Shown here in pieces: positions 1 to 6,758 of a stretch of DNA of 64,000 nt. The stretch is from Jejuia sp047345485 (GTDB lineage Bacteria; Bacteroidota; Bacteroidia; Flavobacteriales; Flavobacteriaceae). Both the position numbers and the translations under genes were made by a program. How positions within the stretch are numbered: position 1 is the stretch's first letter; each line of letters opens with the position of its first letter. The stretch lies in contig NZ_JBLFEN010000002.1 in assembly GCF_047345485.1 (NCBI RefSeq), positions 124,001 to 188,000 on the forward strand. The letters run 5' to 3'. The notes under the pieces were generated by a model. It searched no databases and had not been told where the DNA came from. It saw nothing but the letters and a program-made list of their open reading frames with translations.

Positions 1-123
1 ATTTTCAATATAATTCATCAAATACTTATCAATGCGCAAAGGAGATTGTCCTTTATCTACAGTAAAAGTAAAATGTTCGTGAAGGTTATCTTCGTCTGGT
101 AATTGTGGTCCGTGTGTTTCCAT
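1..123 (-). CDS. RluD-family 23S rRNA pseudouridine synthase, N-terminal part only
   Basis: The reverse strand from 123 down to the window edge reads 41 codons without a stop, starting METHGPQLPDED and continuing with HEHFTFTVDKG and LRIDKYL. A stretch of the form TVDKGQSPLRIDKYL is the start of the S4 RNA-binding domain that precedes the catalytic domain in RluD/RluC pseudouridine synthases, which modify large-subunit rRNA. The catalytic Asp lies outside the window, so the family call rests on the S4 start and on its position 23 bases after the PASTA gene in the same direction. The ATG at 123-121 is the only good start. Another S4-domain protein cannot be excluded. Confidence 0.6.
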   Translation of the reverse strand, partial: METHGPQLPDEDNLHEHFTFTVDKGQSPLRIDKYLMNYIEN

Positions 124-146
124 AGTTGCATTAGTTAGCGCTAATG

Positions 147-701
147 CTAAGGGCGATTACCGTTACCTAAAACCAAATCTATTTTAGATGTCTTTGGCAG
201 TTTGTCACCAGGGTTAATCGTTTTTCCCTTGTATTTAAGTTGCAAAACAATGTCTTTACCTAAATTATCAATATAAGAAATTTTACCTACTTTAAAACCG
301 AGTGCTTCTAAGTTGGGTTCGGCTTGTCTAAAGGTACGTTCTCTTAAATCTGGCACCTCTACTTTTCGGTAACCTGAAGGGTTTAGCGTTAGGTATATTT
401 TTCTATCTTCTTTTACTTTTGTACCCGCTGATGGCTCTTGATCTATCACCGAAAACTTCGGGTAATCTGGATTATAATTTGCTGAATCTTGTATTTGCAT
501 CACCAAATTATTTTCGTTTAACTCCATCTCTGCTACACTTATAGATTTACCTTTAAGCTCCGGCACCATCTCAAAATCTCCATGGTTTGTTGTAGACTTT
601 AACCAAGTAAGCATTAAAAAACACAACACCACCAAAGCTACTAAAGCTAAAGCCAATTGTTTTAAAAATGTTTTGCTAAATAAAAACTTAAAGATACTCA
701 T
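147..701 (-). CDS. PASTA-domain membrane protein
   Basis: 184 residues. A short cytoplasmic N-terminus is followed by one membrane helix (about residues 15-34) and then two PASTA domains (about 43-108 and 112-180), each beginning with a VPEL/VPDL-type motif and ending in a lysine-rich strand with a Gly-Asn or Asn-Pro turn. PASTA domains bind muropeptides or the glycan backbone in other bacteria. Unlike PknB-type proteins this one has no kinase domain, so it is a stand-alone extracytoplasmic PASTA protein. It is followed on the same strand by the pseudouridine synthase, and ddl, a peptidoglycan precursor gene, is divergent to it. A role in envelope or peptidoglycan metabolism is inference. Confidence 0.85.
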   Translation of the reverse strand: MSIFKFLFSKTFLKQLALALVALVVLCFLMLTWLKSTTNHGDFEMVPELKGKSISVAEMELNENNLVMQIQDSANYNPDYPKFSVIDQEPSAGTKVKEDRKIYLTLNPSGYRKVEVPDLRERTFRQAEPNLEALGFKVGKISYIDNLGKDIVLQLKYKGKTINPGDKLPKTSKIDLVLGNGNRP

Positions 702-853
702 ACGTAGATTTTTCGATTAGGCAAATATATAAAAACAGAACTGTTTTTTGTTTTGCTGTTTACATCATTATTTTAGCTCAACTATTATAGATACGAATTA
801 TTGTTTGTATTTGGTTGTAAAGGCATAGCATCATTTTTAAATTTTATTTTTTT

Positions 854-962
854 GGCGCCTGCCTACCTGCGGTATCGCAGGCAGGTTACCCAAGGGTCGG
901 GCTTTCACTAGTCGCTCTCTCTGAGGAGCTCCAACATGCCGTTAAATCCCTAACGCACTACT
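854..962 (-). repeat. Bipartite dispersed element, copy 1 (interrupted by a palindrome)
   Basis: Read on the minus strand it begins GTGCGTTAGGGATTTAACGG (5' box, GCGTTA at 956-951) and ends GTGAAAGCCCGACCCTTGGG followed by TAAC. These boxes match the copies at 12864, 28442, 44711 and 54803. In this copy the 3' box is split: after TAAC (888-885) a 28-base palindrome intervenes before GCGCC and an A-run, whereas other copies read TAACGCCC directly. The middle contains a GGAGCTCC palindrome. No coding potential. Confidence 0.8.
858..885. repeat. Nested palindromic repeat, copy 1
   Basis: A 28-base interrupted palindrome with arms CCTGCC and GGCAGG around a TACCTGCGGTATCGCA core. The same unit, with two substitutions, recurs at 28578-28605, also inside a copy of the bipartite element but at a different internal position. 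It therefore behaves as an independent short repeat inserted into the larger one. Confidence 0.75.
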
Positions 963-1283
963 CTTGCCTTAAACCCACGCCTAACCTCTCCAAGGATGGA
1001 AAACACAACTCTAACACAAAGCCTCTCCTATCCTCCCTAAGAAGAGGAAACCCACTTATACTCTAAAATCTTAAAGTATTAAAAAATTAATGTAAAGCAG
1101 AAGATAAATTAGCAGAAAGTCAAGTCCTGAGTTCACACAAAGTCAAAAGCATCAATCTGCAAAAGTAATGAGTAAAGAAACGGAAGTACGATGCGCAACA
1201 TCATGCATATAGTTTCGAAAACGAATGGTGCTTTAACAATTTCCTTAGATTGATATGATTTTTTGGTTTTATGTATTTAATTT

Positions 1284-1304
1284 AAAATGTCTACTAGACA
1301 TTTT
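1284..1304. promoter_or_regulatory. 21-base perfect palindrome upstream of ddl
   Basis: AAAATGTCTA, one C, then TAGACATTTT: both arms match over ten bases. It lies about 105 bases before the ddl start, upstream of a possible TAAATTTG -7 box. The odd-centred palindrome with A/T-rich flanks looks like a dimeric repressor site, but no U-run follows, so a terminator is less likely. The cognate protein is unknown. Confidence 0.4.
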
Positions 1305-1409
1305 TAAGTTAAATAGTGGATAAAGACAAAATGAACAGTAAAGAATACACATATTTTTAATTAAATTTGAAACAATTTAAAAAATGCCTCAAAAGCAAAA
1401 CCAATAGCA

Positions 1410-2384
1410 ATGAAAAAAAACATAGCCATAATCATGGGCGGCTATTCCAGCGAATATAAAATCTCATTAACCAGTGGTAATGTAGTTTTTGAAACTTTAG
1501 ATAGAGAAAAATACAAGCCTTACCGTATCCATATTTTTAAAAATAAATGGGTGTATGTGAATGATGAAGACATGGAATTTCCCATTGATAAAAACGATTT
1601 TTCCATAAATGTTGGTAGTTTTAAAATTAAGTTCGATTGTGTGTTTAACGCCATACATGGTTCTCCAGGGGAAGATGGTTATATGCAAGGGTATTTTGAG
1701 TTGTTGGGTATTCCACACACCAGTTGCCCCATGTATCAAGCACAAATAACCTTTAATAAACGTGACTGCTTAAGTGTTTTAAAACCTTATGGTATTAAAA
1801 CTGCCGAGTCGTATTTTTTAAACCTCGGAGACACTATTAACGAAGATGCTATAATTGCAAAAGTAGGTTTACCCTGTTTTGTAAAGGCCAATAAAGCAGG
1901 TAGTAGTTTTGGTGTATCTAAAGTGCATAAAAAAGAAGATTTACAAAATGCTATTTCGATAGCTTTTAAAGAAGATGATGAGATTATTATAGAGTCTTTT
2001 TTAGATGGTACTGAAGTTTCAGTTGGCGTAATAACCTATAAAGGAAAAATTAAAGTACTACCAATTACCGAAATAGTATCTGAAAATGATTTTTTCGATT
2101 ACGAAGCAAAATACTTGGGGAAATCTCAAGAAATAACACCAGCACGATTAACACCAGAACAAGAAGACAAAGTAAACAAAGAAGCCAAAAAAGTGTATGA
2201 GATTTTAAAGATGAAAGGCTTTAGCAGAAGCGAATTTATTTTTAAAGATGGCATACCACACTTATTAGAAATGAATACGGTACCAGGATTAACTAAAGAA
2301 AGTATTTTACCGCAACAAGCAGCTGCTGCAGGTATTTCGTTACCTGATTTATTTGATAATGCGATTGAAGAAGCTTTGAAATAA
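1410..2384 (+). CDS. ddl: D-alanine--D-alanine ligase
   Basis: 324 residues, close to the usual 300-370. Ddl joins two D-alanines using ATP to make the dipeptide that ends peptidoglycan precursors, in the cytoplasm. The N-terminal MGGYSSEYKISLTSG is the Ddl signature with the conserved Ser-x-Glu; HGSPGEDGYMQGYFELLGIP is the substrate-binding stretch; FVKANKAGSSFGVSKV and IIIESFLDGTEVSV are ATP-grasp elements; LLEMNTVPGLTKESI near residue 288 carries the metal-binding Asn and the C-terminal substrate loop. The start ATG is the one directly before this motif. It stands alone on the plus strand, divergent from the PASTA gene. Confidence 0.96.
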   Translation: MKKNIAIIMGGYSSEYKISLTSGNVVFETLDREKYKPYRIHIFKNKWVYVNDEDMEFPIDKNDFSINVGSFKIKFDCVFNAIHGSPGEDGYMQGYFELLGIPHTSCPMYQAQITFNKRDCLSVLKPYGIKTAESYFLNLGDTINEDAIIAKVGLPCFVKANKAGSSFGVSKVHKKEDLQNAISIAFKEDDEIIIESFLDGTEVSVGVITYKGKIKVLPITEIVSENDFFDYEAKYLGKSQEITPARLTPEQEDKVNKEAKKVYEILKMKGFSRSEFIFKDGIPHLLEMNTVPGLTKESILPQQAAAAGISLPDLFDNAIEEALK

Positions 2385-2413
2385 TTGCCCAACACTCACT
2401 AAAATTATTTGGT

Positions 2414-2421
2414 TATATTTG
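2414..2421 (+). promoter_or_regulatory. Candidate Bacteroidetes -7 box (TATATTTG)
   Basis: Matches the TAnnTTTG consensus exactly, 22 bases before the ATG of the zinc-ribbon protein gene. No clear TTG box at -33 is visible, so this is a half-supported promoter. Confidence 0.45.
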
Positions 2422-2443
2422 AATCATAACATAACCAGTTTTT

Positions 2444-3049
2444 ATGATTTTTTACGGAACAAATTCTTCAAGATTAAAAGATGGGCAGCTCCCAAATGTT
2501 ACTTGTCCTAATTGTGAGAACCAAACATCAATGACATACAGTGTATTTGGAAAATATGCTTACCTCTATTGGATTCCTGTTTTTCCAATTGGAAAAATCA
2601 ATGTCTTAGAATGTAATAGCTGCAAACGCACCTTTAAATTACAAGAATTACCAGAACAAATACAACGCAAGTTCGAAACAGAAAAACATACTGGTATTCC
2701 TTTTTTGCACTTTAGTGGTTTAGCTGTTATAGGTTTAGTAATTGCTTATTTTAGTTATTCTGGAGCAAAGCACAAAGAAGATGAAGCTGATTATATTAAA
2801 ACACCTAACATTGGAGATGTGTATTCCATAAAGGCTGAAGCTGCTGGTCACTTCACAACAATGAAAGTTACTAAAATTGAAGGCGATAGTGTTTTTCTAG
2901 TATTTAATGATTATGAAATTGATAAACGATCTGCCATATACAAAATAGATAAAAGCAATAATTACACCAACAGTAATGATGCACTAACAAAAGAACAATT
3001 ACAGTTTCTGTACGAAGAAAAAGAGATTTTTAATATTGACCGCGATTAG
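2444..3049 (+). CDS. Zinc-ribbon membrane protein of unknown function
   Basis: 201 residues. The N-terminal 70 residues carry two Cys pairs, CPNC near residue 21 and CNSC near 64, typical of a zinc ribbon; between them YLYWIPVFPIGK is hydrophobic. A membrane helix follows at about 88-106 (FSGLAVIGLVIAYFSYSG), then a C-terminal extracytoplasmic or periplasmic domain of about 90 residues with alternating beta-type segments. The layout (ribbon, helix, small domain) is seen in many Bacteroidetes hypothetical proteins, but I recognise no function. It has its own candidate promoter and is 127 bases from coaD. Confidence 0.75.
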   Translation: MIFYGTNSSRLKDGQLPNVTCPNCENQTSMTYSVFGKYAYLYWIPVFPIGKINVLECNSCKRTFKLQELPEQIQRKFETEKHTGIPFLHFSGLAVIGLVIAYFSYSGAKHKEDEADYIKTPNIGDVYSIKAEAAGHFTTMKVTKIEGDSVFLVFNDYEIDKRSAIYKIDKSNNYTNSNDALTKEQLQFLYEEKEIFNIDRD

Positions 3050-3075
3050 TAAATAATACTCCAATTAAAGATTTG

Positions 3076-3083
3076 TATCTTTG
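3076..3083 (+). promoter_or_regulatory. Candidate -7 box for coaD (TATCTTTG)
   Basis: Exact TAnnTTTG match 93 bases before the coaD start. Transcription from it would begin near 3089-3092, just at the left end of the inverted-repeat element, which would then form the coaD leader. Confidence 0.45.
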
Positions 3084-3091
3084 ATAATAGT

Positions 3092-3168
3092 TGTCATTCT
3101 TGCTAAAGCAGGAACCCACAATAAAAACAAAAACTTTTAAATAGACTCCTGCCTTCGCAGAAATGACA
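3092..3168. repeat. 77-bp element with terminal inverted repeats in the coaD leader
   Basis: The left end (TGTCATTCTTGCTAAAGCAG then GA) and the reverse complement of the right end (TGTCATTTCTGCGAAGGCAG then GA) agree at 18 of 22 positions, so the ends are 22-base inverted repeats around an AT-rich centre. The right end stops eight bases before the coaD ATG. It resembles a miniature inverted-repeat element; only one copy is in this window. Confidence 0.7.
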
Positions 3169-3176
3169 GAACAAAA

Positions 3177-3635
3177 ATGAAACGTGCCATTTTCCCAGGA
3201 TCTTTCGATCCACTAACTTTAGGACATTACGACATCATTAAACGTGGCATCACACTTTTTGATGAAATTATCGTAGCTATTGGTGTAAACTCATCTAAAA
3301 AATATATGTTTTCACTTAAAGAACGTCAGCAATTTATAATGGATGCGTTTAAAGGAGAACCTAAAGTAAAAGTTGTTACTTATGAAGGGTTAACAGTTGA
3401 CTTTTGCCAAAAAAATGATGTGGAGTTTATTTTGAGAGGCCTACGTAATCCTGCTGATTTTGAATTTGAAAAAGCAATTGCACATACCAACAGAGATTTG
3501 GCGCCTATTGAGACTATCTTTTTATTAACCTCGGCAGACACCTCTTACATTGCGTCTTCAATTGTGCGGGATGTTATCAGAAATCACGGAGATTACACCA
3601 AATTAGTACCTGATAGTGTTAGAGTGAAATCATAA
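3177..3635 (+). CDS. coaD: Phosphopantetheine adenylyltransferase
   Basis: 152 residues, near the usual 160. It transfers AMP from ATP to 4'-phosphopantetheine, the penultimate step of coenzyme A synthesis. AIFPGSFDPLTLGHYDII holds the nucleotidyltransferase TxGH motif (Thr15, Gly17, His18); EFILRGLRNPADFEFE is the conserved RGLR substrate segment; SSIVRDVIRNHGD near the end matches the ISSTxVR ATP-binding motif. Six bases separate it from the downstream phospholipase D gene, so the two are probably cotranscribed. A decayed copy of its 3' half lies at 5501-5707. Confidence 0.96.
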   Translation: MKRAIFPGSFDPLTLGHYDIIKRGITLFDEIIVAIGVNSSKKYMFSLKERQQFIMDAFKGEPKVKVVTYEGLTVDFCQKNDVEFILRGLRNPADFEFEKAIAHTNRDLAPIETIFLLTSADTSYIASSIVRDVIRNHGDYTKLVPDSVRVKS

Positions 3636-3641
3636 TATTTT

Positions 3642-5180
3642 ATGAATACTTTTTTTAAATTTAGTAGTTCAATCCTTATTTTGTGTAGTGTTTTAGGGTC
3701 TTGTAAGCATAAAACCGATTCAGTAAAAGCAACAGATTTTTGTTCAAAAATTAAAAGAGACAACAGTATCTCACTCTCTAAAGAGCTTAACGAATTTTCT
3801 GATAGTATTGAAAACAAAACTGGAGTTTACGTCCTTGAAGATGGTAGCGGATCAATGGTAGCCAGAGCGTGGTTAACAGAGTATGCCGAAAAAACTATAG
3901 ACATTCAATATTTTATTTTTTCAACGGATAATGTTGGTCTTATTGCTTGCGACTATTTGATAAGAGCCGCAGATAGAGGTGTTAAAGTACGTGTACTTGT
4001 TGATGATATTATGGTAGATGCCGAAGCGCAGGATATACTGATGTTTAATTCTCATGAAAATATTTCGGTTAAAATATACAATCCTGGTGTTAATTTAGGG
4101 AAGAATATTTTTCAGAAAATAGGGAAGTTTGCAACCGATTTTAAATCTGCTAATCAGCGTATGCACAATAAAACTTTTATTGTAGATGATAAAGTGGTAA
4201 TTACAGGTGGCAGAAATATAGCTAATGAATATTTTGATTACGACCACGACTATAATTTTAGAGATAGAGATATTCTTTTAATTGGCAAAACATCTAAGGC
4301 CGTAAAAAGCTCTTTTGAAACATTTTGGAATAATAAATTGAGTGAAGATGTTACCAATGTTATTACAGACAAACCCAAAAACATAACCGATAAAAACAGG
4401 TTTGATAAATTACATGAATATGCCTGTAATCCTGAGAATTTTTGTCCACAAGTTAGGCAACGTATTAAAAATTTACCTGAAACATTTAATGCGATTAAAG
4501 CATCTGGCGACTTAGTTTGGCTTGATAATGTTGATTTTATTTCTGATGTGCCTGGAAAAAACAATAAAGGAAAGAGTTTATTTGGTGGCGGCATTACTAC
4601 ATCTGCATTAGTTGATTTGGTAAATAACGCAGCATCATCCATCACCATTCAAACCCCGTATTTAATAACAACAAAAACCAGTAGAGATGTATTTGAAGAT
4701 GCTGTAAATCGTGGTGTAAATGTTAGAATATTAACCAATAGTTTAGCATCAACAGATAATATTGAGGCCTTTAGCAGCTATCAAAGTGATAGAGAAACAT
4801 TATTAAAAACAGGTGTGAGAATTTTCGAATTTAAACCTGACGCCGAAGAGCGAAAACGTATAATGACAGGTGAATTACAAACCAAATTAGAATATGTACC
4901 GACGTTTGGTATTCATGCTAAATCTATGGTTATAGATAAAAAAATAACTGTTATTGGCACTTTTAATCTTGATCCCAGAAGTGCAAATTTAAATACGGAA
5001 TGTATAGTTATTGTACCCTCTGAAAAAGTTTCGAAAGGTGTTCTAAAAGGCATGGAAATAGAGTTTAAACCTGAAAACTCATGGGAAACAACGCTAGATT
5101 TTAATCCTGATTCTGAAGTGAGCTCCTACAAGCGCTTAAAAACACTAACCCGTCGAGTGATTCCTAAAGCCATTTTGTAG
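3642..5180 (+). CDS. Phospholipase D / cardiolipin synthase-like lipoprotein
   Basis: 512 residues with a lipoprotein signal (hydrophobic 8-18, lipobox LGSC with Cys21). Two complete HKD catalytic motifs are present: MHNKTFIVDD (His175, Lys177, Asp182) followed by GGRNIANEYF, and IHAKSMVIDK (His425, Lys427, Asp432) followed by GTFNLDPRSANLNTE. The second block, with NLDPRS, is typical of the periplasmic YmdC/ClsC-like PLD branch, which makes or exchanges phospholipid headgroups. Being a lipoprotein it acts outside the inner membrane. Exact reaction is not decidable from sequence. Follows coaD closely. Confidence 0.85.
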   Translation: MNTFFKFSSSILILCSVLGSCKHKTDSVKATDFCSKIKRDNSISLSKELNEFSDSIENKTGVYVLEDGSGSMVARAWLTEYAEKTIDIQYFIFSTDNVGLIACDYLIRAADRGVKVRVLVDDIMVDAEAQDILMFNSHENISVKIYNPGVNLGKNIFQKIGKFATDFKSANQRMHNKTFIVDDKVVITGGRNIANEYFDYDHDYNFRDRDILLIGKTSKAVKSSFETFWNNKLSEDVTNVITDKPKNITDKNRFDKLHEYACNPENFCPQVRQRIKNLPETFNAIKASGDLVWLDNVDFISDVPGKNNKGKSLFGGGITTSALVDLVNNAASSITIQTPYLITTKTSRDVFEDAVNRGVNVRILTNSLASTDNIEAFSSYQSDRETLLKTGVRIFEFKPDAEERKRIMTGELQTKLEYVPTFGIHAKSMVIDKKITVIGTFNLDPRSANLNTECIVIVPSEKVSKGVLKGMEIEFKPENSWETTLDFNPDSEVSSYKRLKTLTRRVIPKAIL

Positions 5181-5243
5181 CTATTGGCATAACTGTAATA
5201 TTTTACTAAAAACAACTATACAGTGAAGATAATAACCGAAACC

Positions 5244-5500
5244 ATGCTTTTCGATATACCATATTTACTCTTTAACAAGAACGCTATTCAACATTCTAAA
5301 AACACTATTGATTTTTGTATGAATACTGAAGATGTCCCTAAAATTAGAGTATGCTTTAAAACATGGTAATTAATTAATTAATGCGCAACTTAGCTGCCGA
5401 AACACTATAGAATAAGAGACAATGTGCTTCTAATCTCGTGCTGTTATAAGCTATAAATGATAAATTGTAAAACGAATCCATCTTTGCTTTAAATGCTTTA
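5244..5500 (+). pseudogene. Decayed copy of the HEAT-repeat gene at 11399
   Basis: The stretch aligns by eye along most of its length with 11399-11660: both have an ATG followed by TATTTACTCTTTA-type text, then ACTATTGATTTTTGTATG versus ACTATTAATTTTTGGACG, then GAGTATGCTTTAAAACATGG versus GAATATGCTTTAAAACACGG, and GCTATAAATGATA. The similarity also covers some 50 bases upstream of the ATG (AACTGTAATATTT versus AACTGTAACATTT). Frameshifts and stops such as the TAATTAATTAATTAA after GG make it non-functional. It ends abruptly near 5500 where coaD-like sequence begins. Confidence 0.75.
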
Positions 5501-5707
5501 AAATTTATTTTGAGAGGATTAGTACCTATTCTGAATTTAAATTAAAAAAAAATTACTCCTAACAATAAAGATTTGATACCTATTGAAACCATCTTTTTAT
5601 TAAATTCGGTAGGCACCTCTTACATTACGTCTTCAATTATAGAGGATGTCGTTCAAAATCAAGGAAATTACACTAAACTAGTGCCTTATAGTTTTCGTGT
5701 CGAGTAA
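5501..5707 (+). pseudogene. Decayed 3' half of coaD
   Basis: From AAATTTATTTTGAGAGG onward the sequence follows coaD from 3422 to its stop: GAGTTTATTTTGAGAGG, CCTATTGARACYATCTTTTT, CACCTCTTACATTRCGTCTT and the final GATTACAC/GAAATTACAC segment all recur, ending in a TAA at 5705-5707. Multiple substitutions and small deletions (for example in the AATTTAAATTAAAAAAAAA part) destroy the frame. The first half of coaD is missing and is replaced by the HEAT-gene relic. Confidence 0.8.
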
Positions 5708-5771
5708 TACTATGATACATTTCTTCAACAATATAAATCGCCTTAACCCGTTTTGTTTTTTGAAAAAACTC

Positions 5772-5889
5772 TGTCAATTCGAGTGAATTTCACGATTGAA
5801 ATGAGTGAAATTTATATCGAGAATAAGATTTTTTAATATGAATTGGTTCTCGATACGATTGTTTATCAAAAAAATCACTCGAACTGACA
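5772..5889. repeat. 118-bp inverted-repeat element
   Basis: The ends TGTCAATTCGAGTGAATTT and, reversed and complemented, TGTCAGTTCGAGTGATTTT form 19-base near-perfect terminal inverted repeats. A second, inner inverted repeat (TATCGAGAA near 5815 and TTCTCGATA near 5848) nests within it, so the whole could fold as a long hairpin. An open frame across it is only a by-product. It looks like a non-autonomous mobile or structural repeat. Confidence 0.75.
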
Positions 5890-6758
5890 TTACACTGTTT
5901 ATTTCAACTCAAAATGCACAACGGGTCACCTTAATATTTTACTTTCTTTACAATGCCTATGTTATAACAAATCGAATTTTAGTTTTGCTATTTAACACAC
6001 ACAATATTATCTCATTTAGAATAATAATCTAGACTTATTTTTGAATCTAAAGTATTTAAGTTTGGGATGAATTTTCTGAGCAAAAAAAAAATCACAATAA
6101 GCCCCATTTATTATAATCTGGAGCAAAACTACTCTTATCTTATACACATCTAATTACTATAAAAATTGAGACCTAATAAGACTTCAAGAGGCTCAAAATA
6201 CCTAAAAATAGATTTAATCAATCGTTTTAAAAAAATAATAGTTCAAAATTATAGTTTATTAACAAGACTCTTGCCTCACACTGTTTTTACTGAGTATTAG
6301 GTCATATTATCCGATTCCCTTTTAAGCTTTAAAATTCCGTTTCACACATATTGTCTGTAGAAAAAACAAGGATTAGGAGTTAATTTGCAGTATTAAATTA
6401 GGAGAAGGCAAATTATTGTAATCGCCCTTTTTTATGTATCAAAAAAATTATAAACACTAATTCGTAAAGCAAATAAAAGTTATCGTCAAAAATAGTTCTA
6501 AGCTTTACTTTAAAATTATTAAAAATCCATTAGTTATGAAAACAAGTAGTACAAGATTATTAAAAAAAATATTCTCTAAATTATTATAGTTGAATCCTAA
6601 AGCCCATTTAAAAAATTTGAGTTAAAAATTATAGTTCGGGCACTATTATTAAACACTCAATGTAAATAAAAAACTATTTAAAAAAAGTAAAAAACCTTTT
6701 TGATACACCTTCAACATTAAAATACGGTGTTCGAAAAAAAAATTTAAAAAAGAAAAAT
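5890..6758. other. AT-rich stretch without recognisable gene
   Basis: About 870 bases, very AT-rich. The only gene-like remnant is an ATG at 6536 followed by 16 codons (MKTSSTRLLKKIFSKLL) ending in a stop, which could be a leftover gene start. No repeat, RNA gene or clear promoter was recognised; the 5' end of the large metalloprotease gene transcript must lie in its last part. Confidence 0.5.

Larger units (their letters stand above)
702..1409. other. Divergent intergenic region between PASTA gene and ddl
   Basis: 708 bases without a credible gene. It holds a copy of the bipartite dispersed element (854-962, minus orientation), a nested palindrome (858-885), and a 21-base perfect palindrome (1284-1304). 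A TAAATTTG box at about 1363-1370 could serve as the -7 element for ddl. Nothing recognisable was seen between 963 and 1280. Confidence 0.6.

Noticed and set aside
5805..6032. 75-codon open frame
   Set aside because: It overlaps the inverted-repeat element, has no start support and a composition unlike a protein; treated as chance.
6536..6589. 17-codon start-like frame MKTSSTRLLKKIF
   Set aside because: It ends quickly in a stop, has no homologue by eye and is kept only as a comment on a possible relic.
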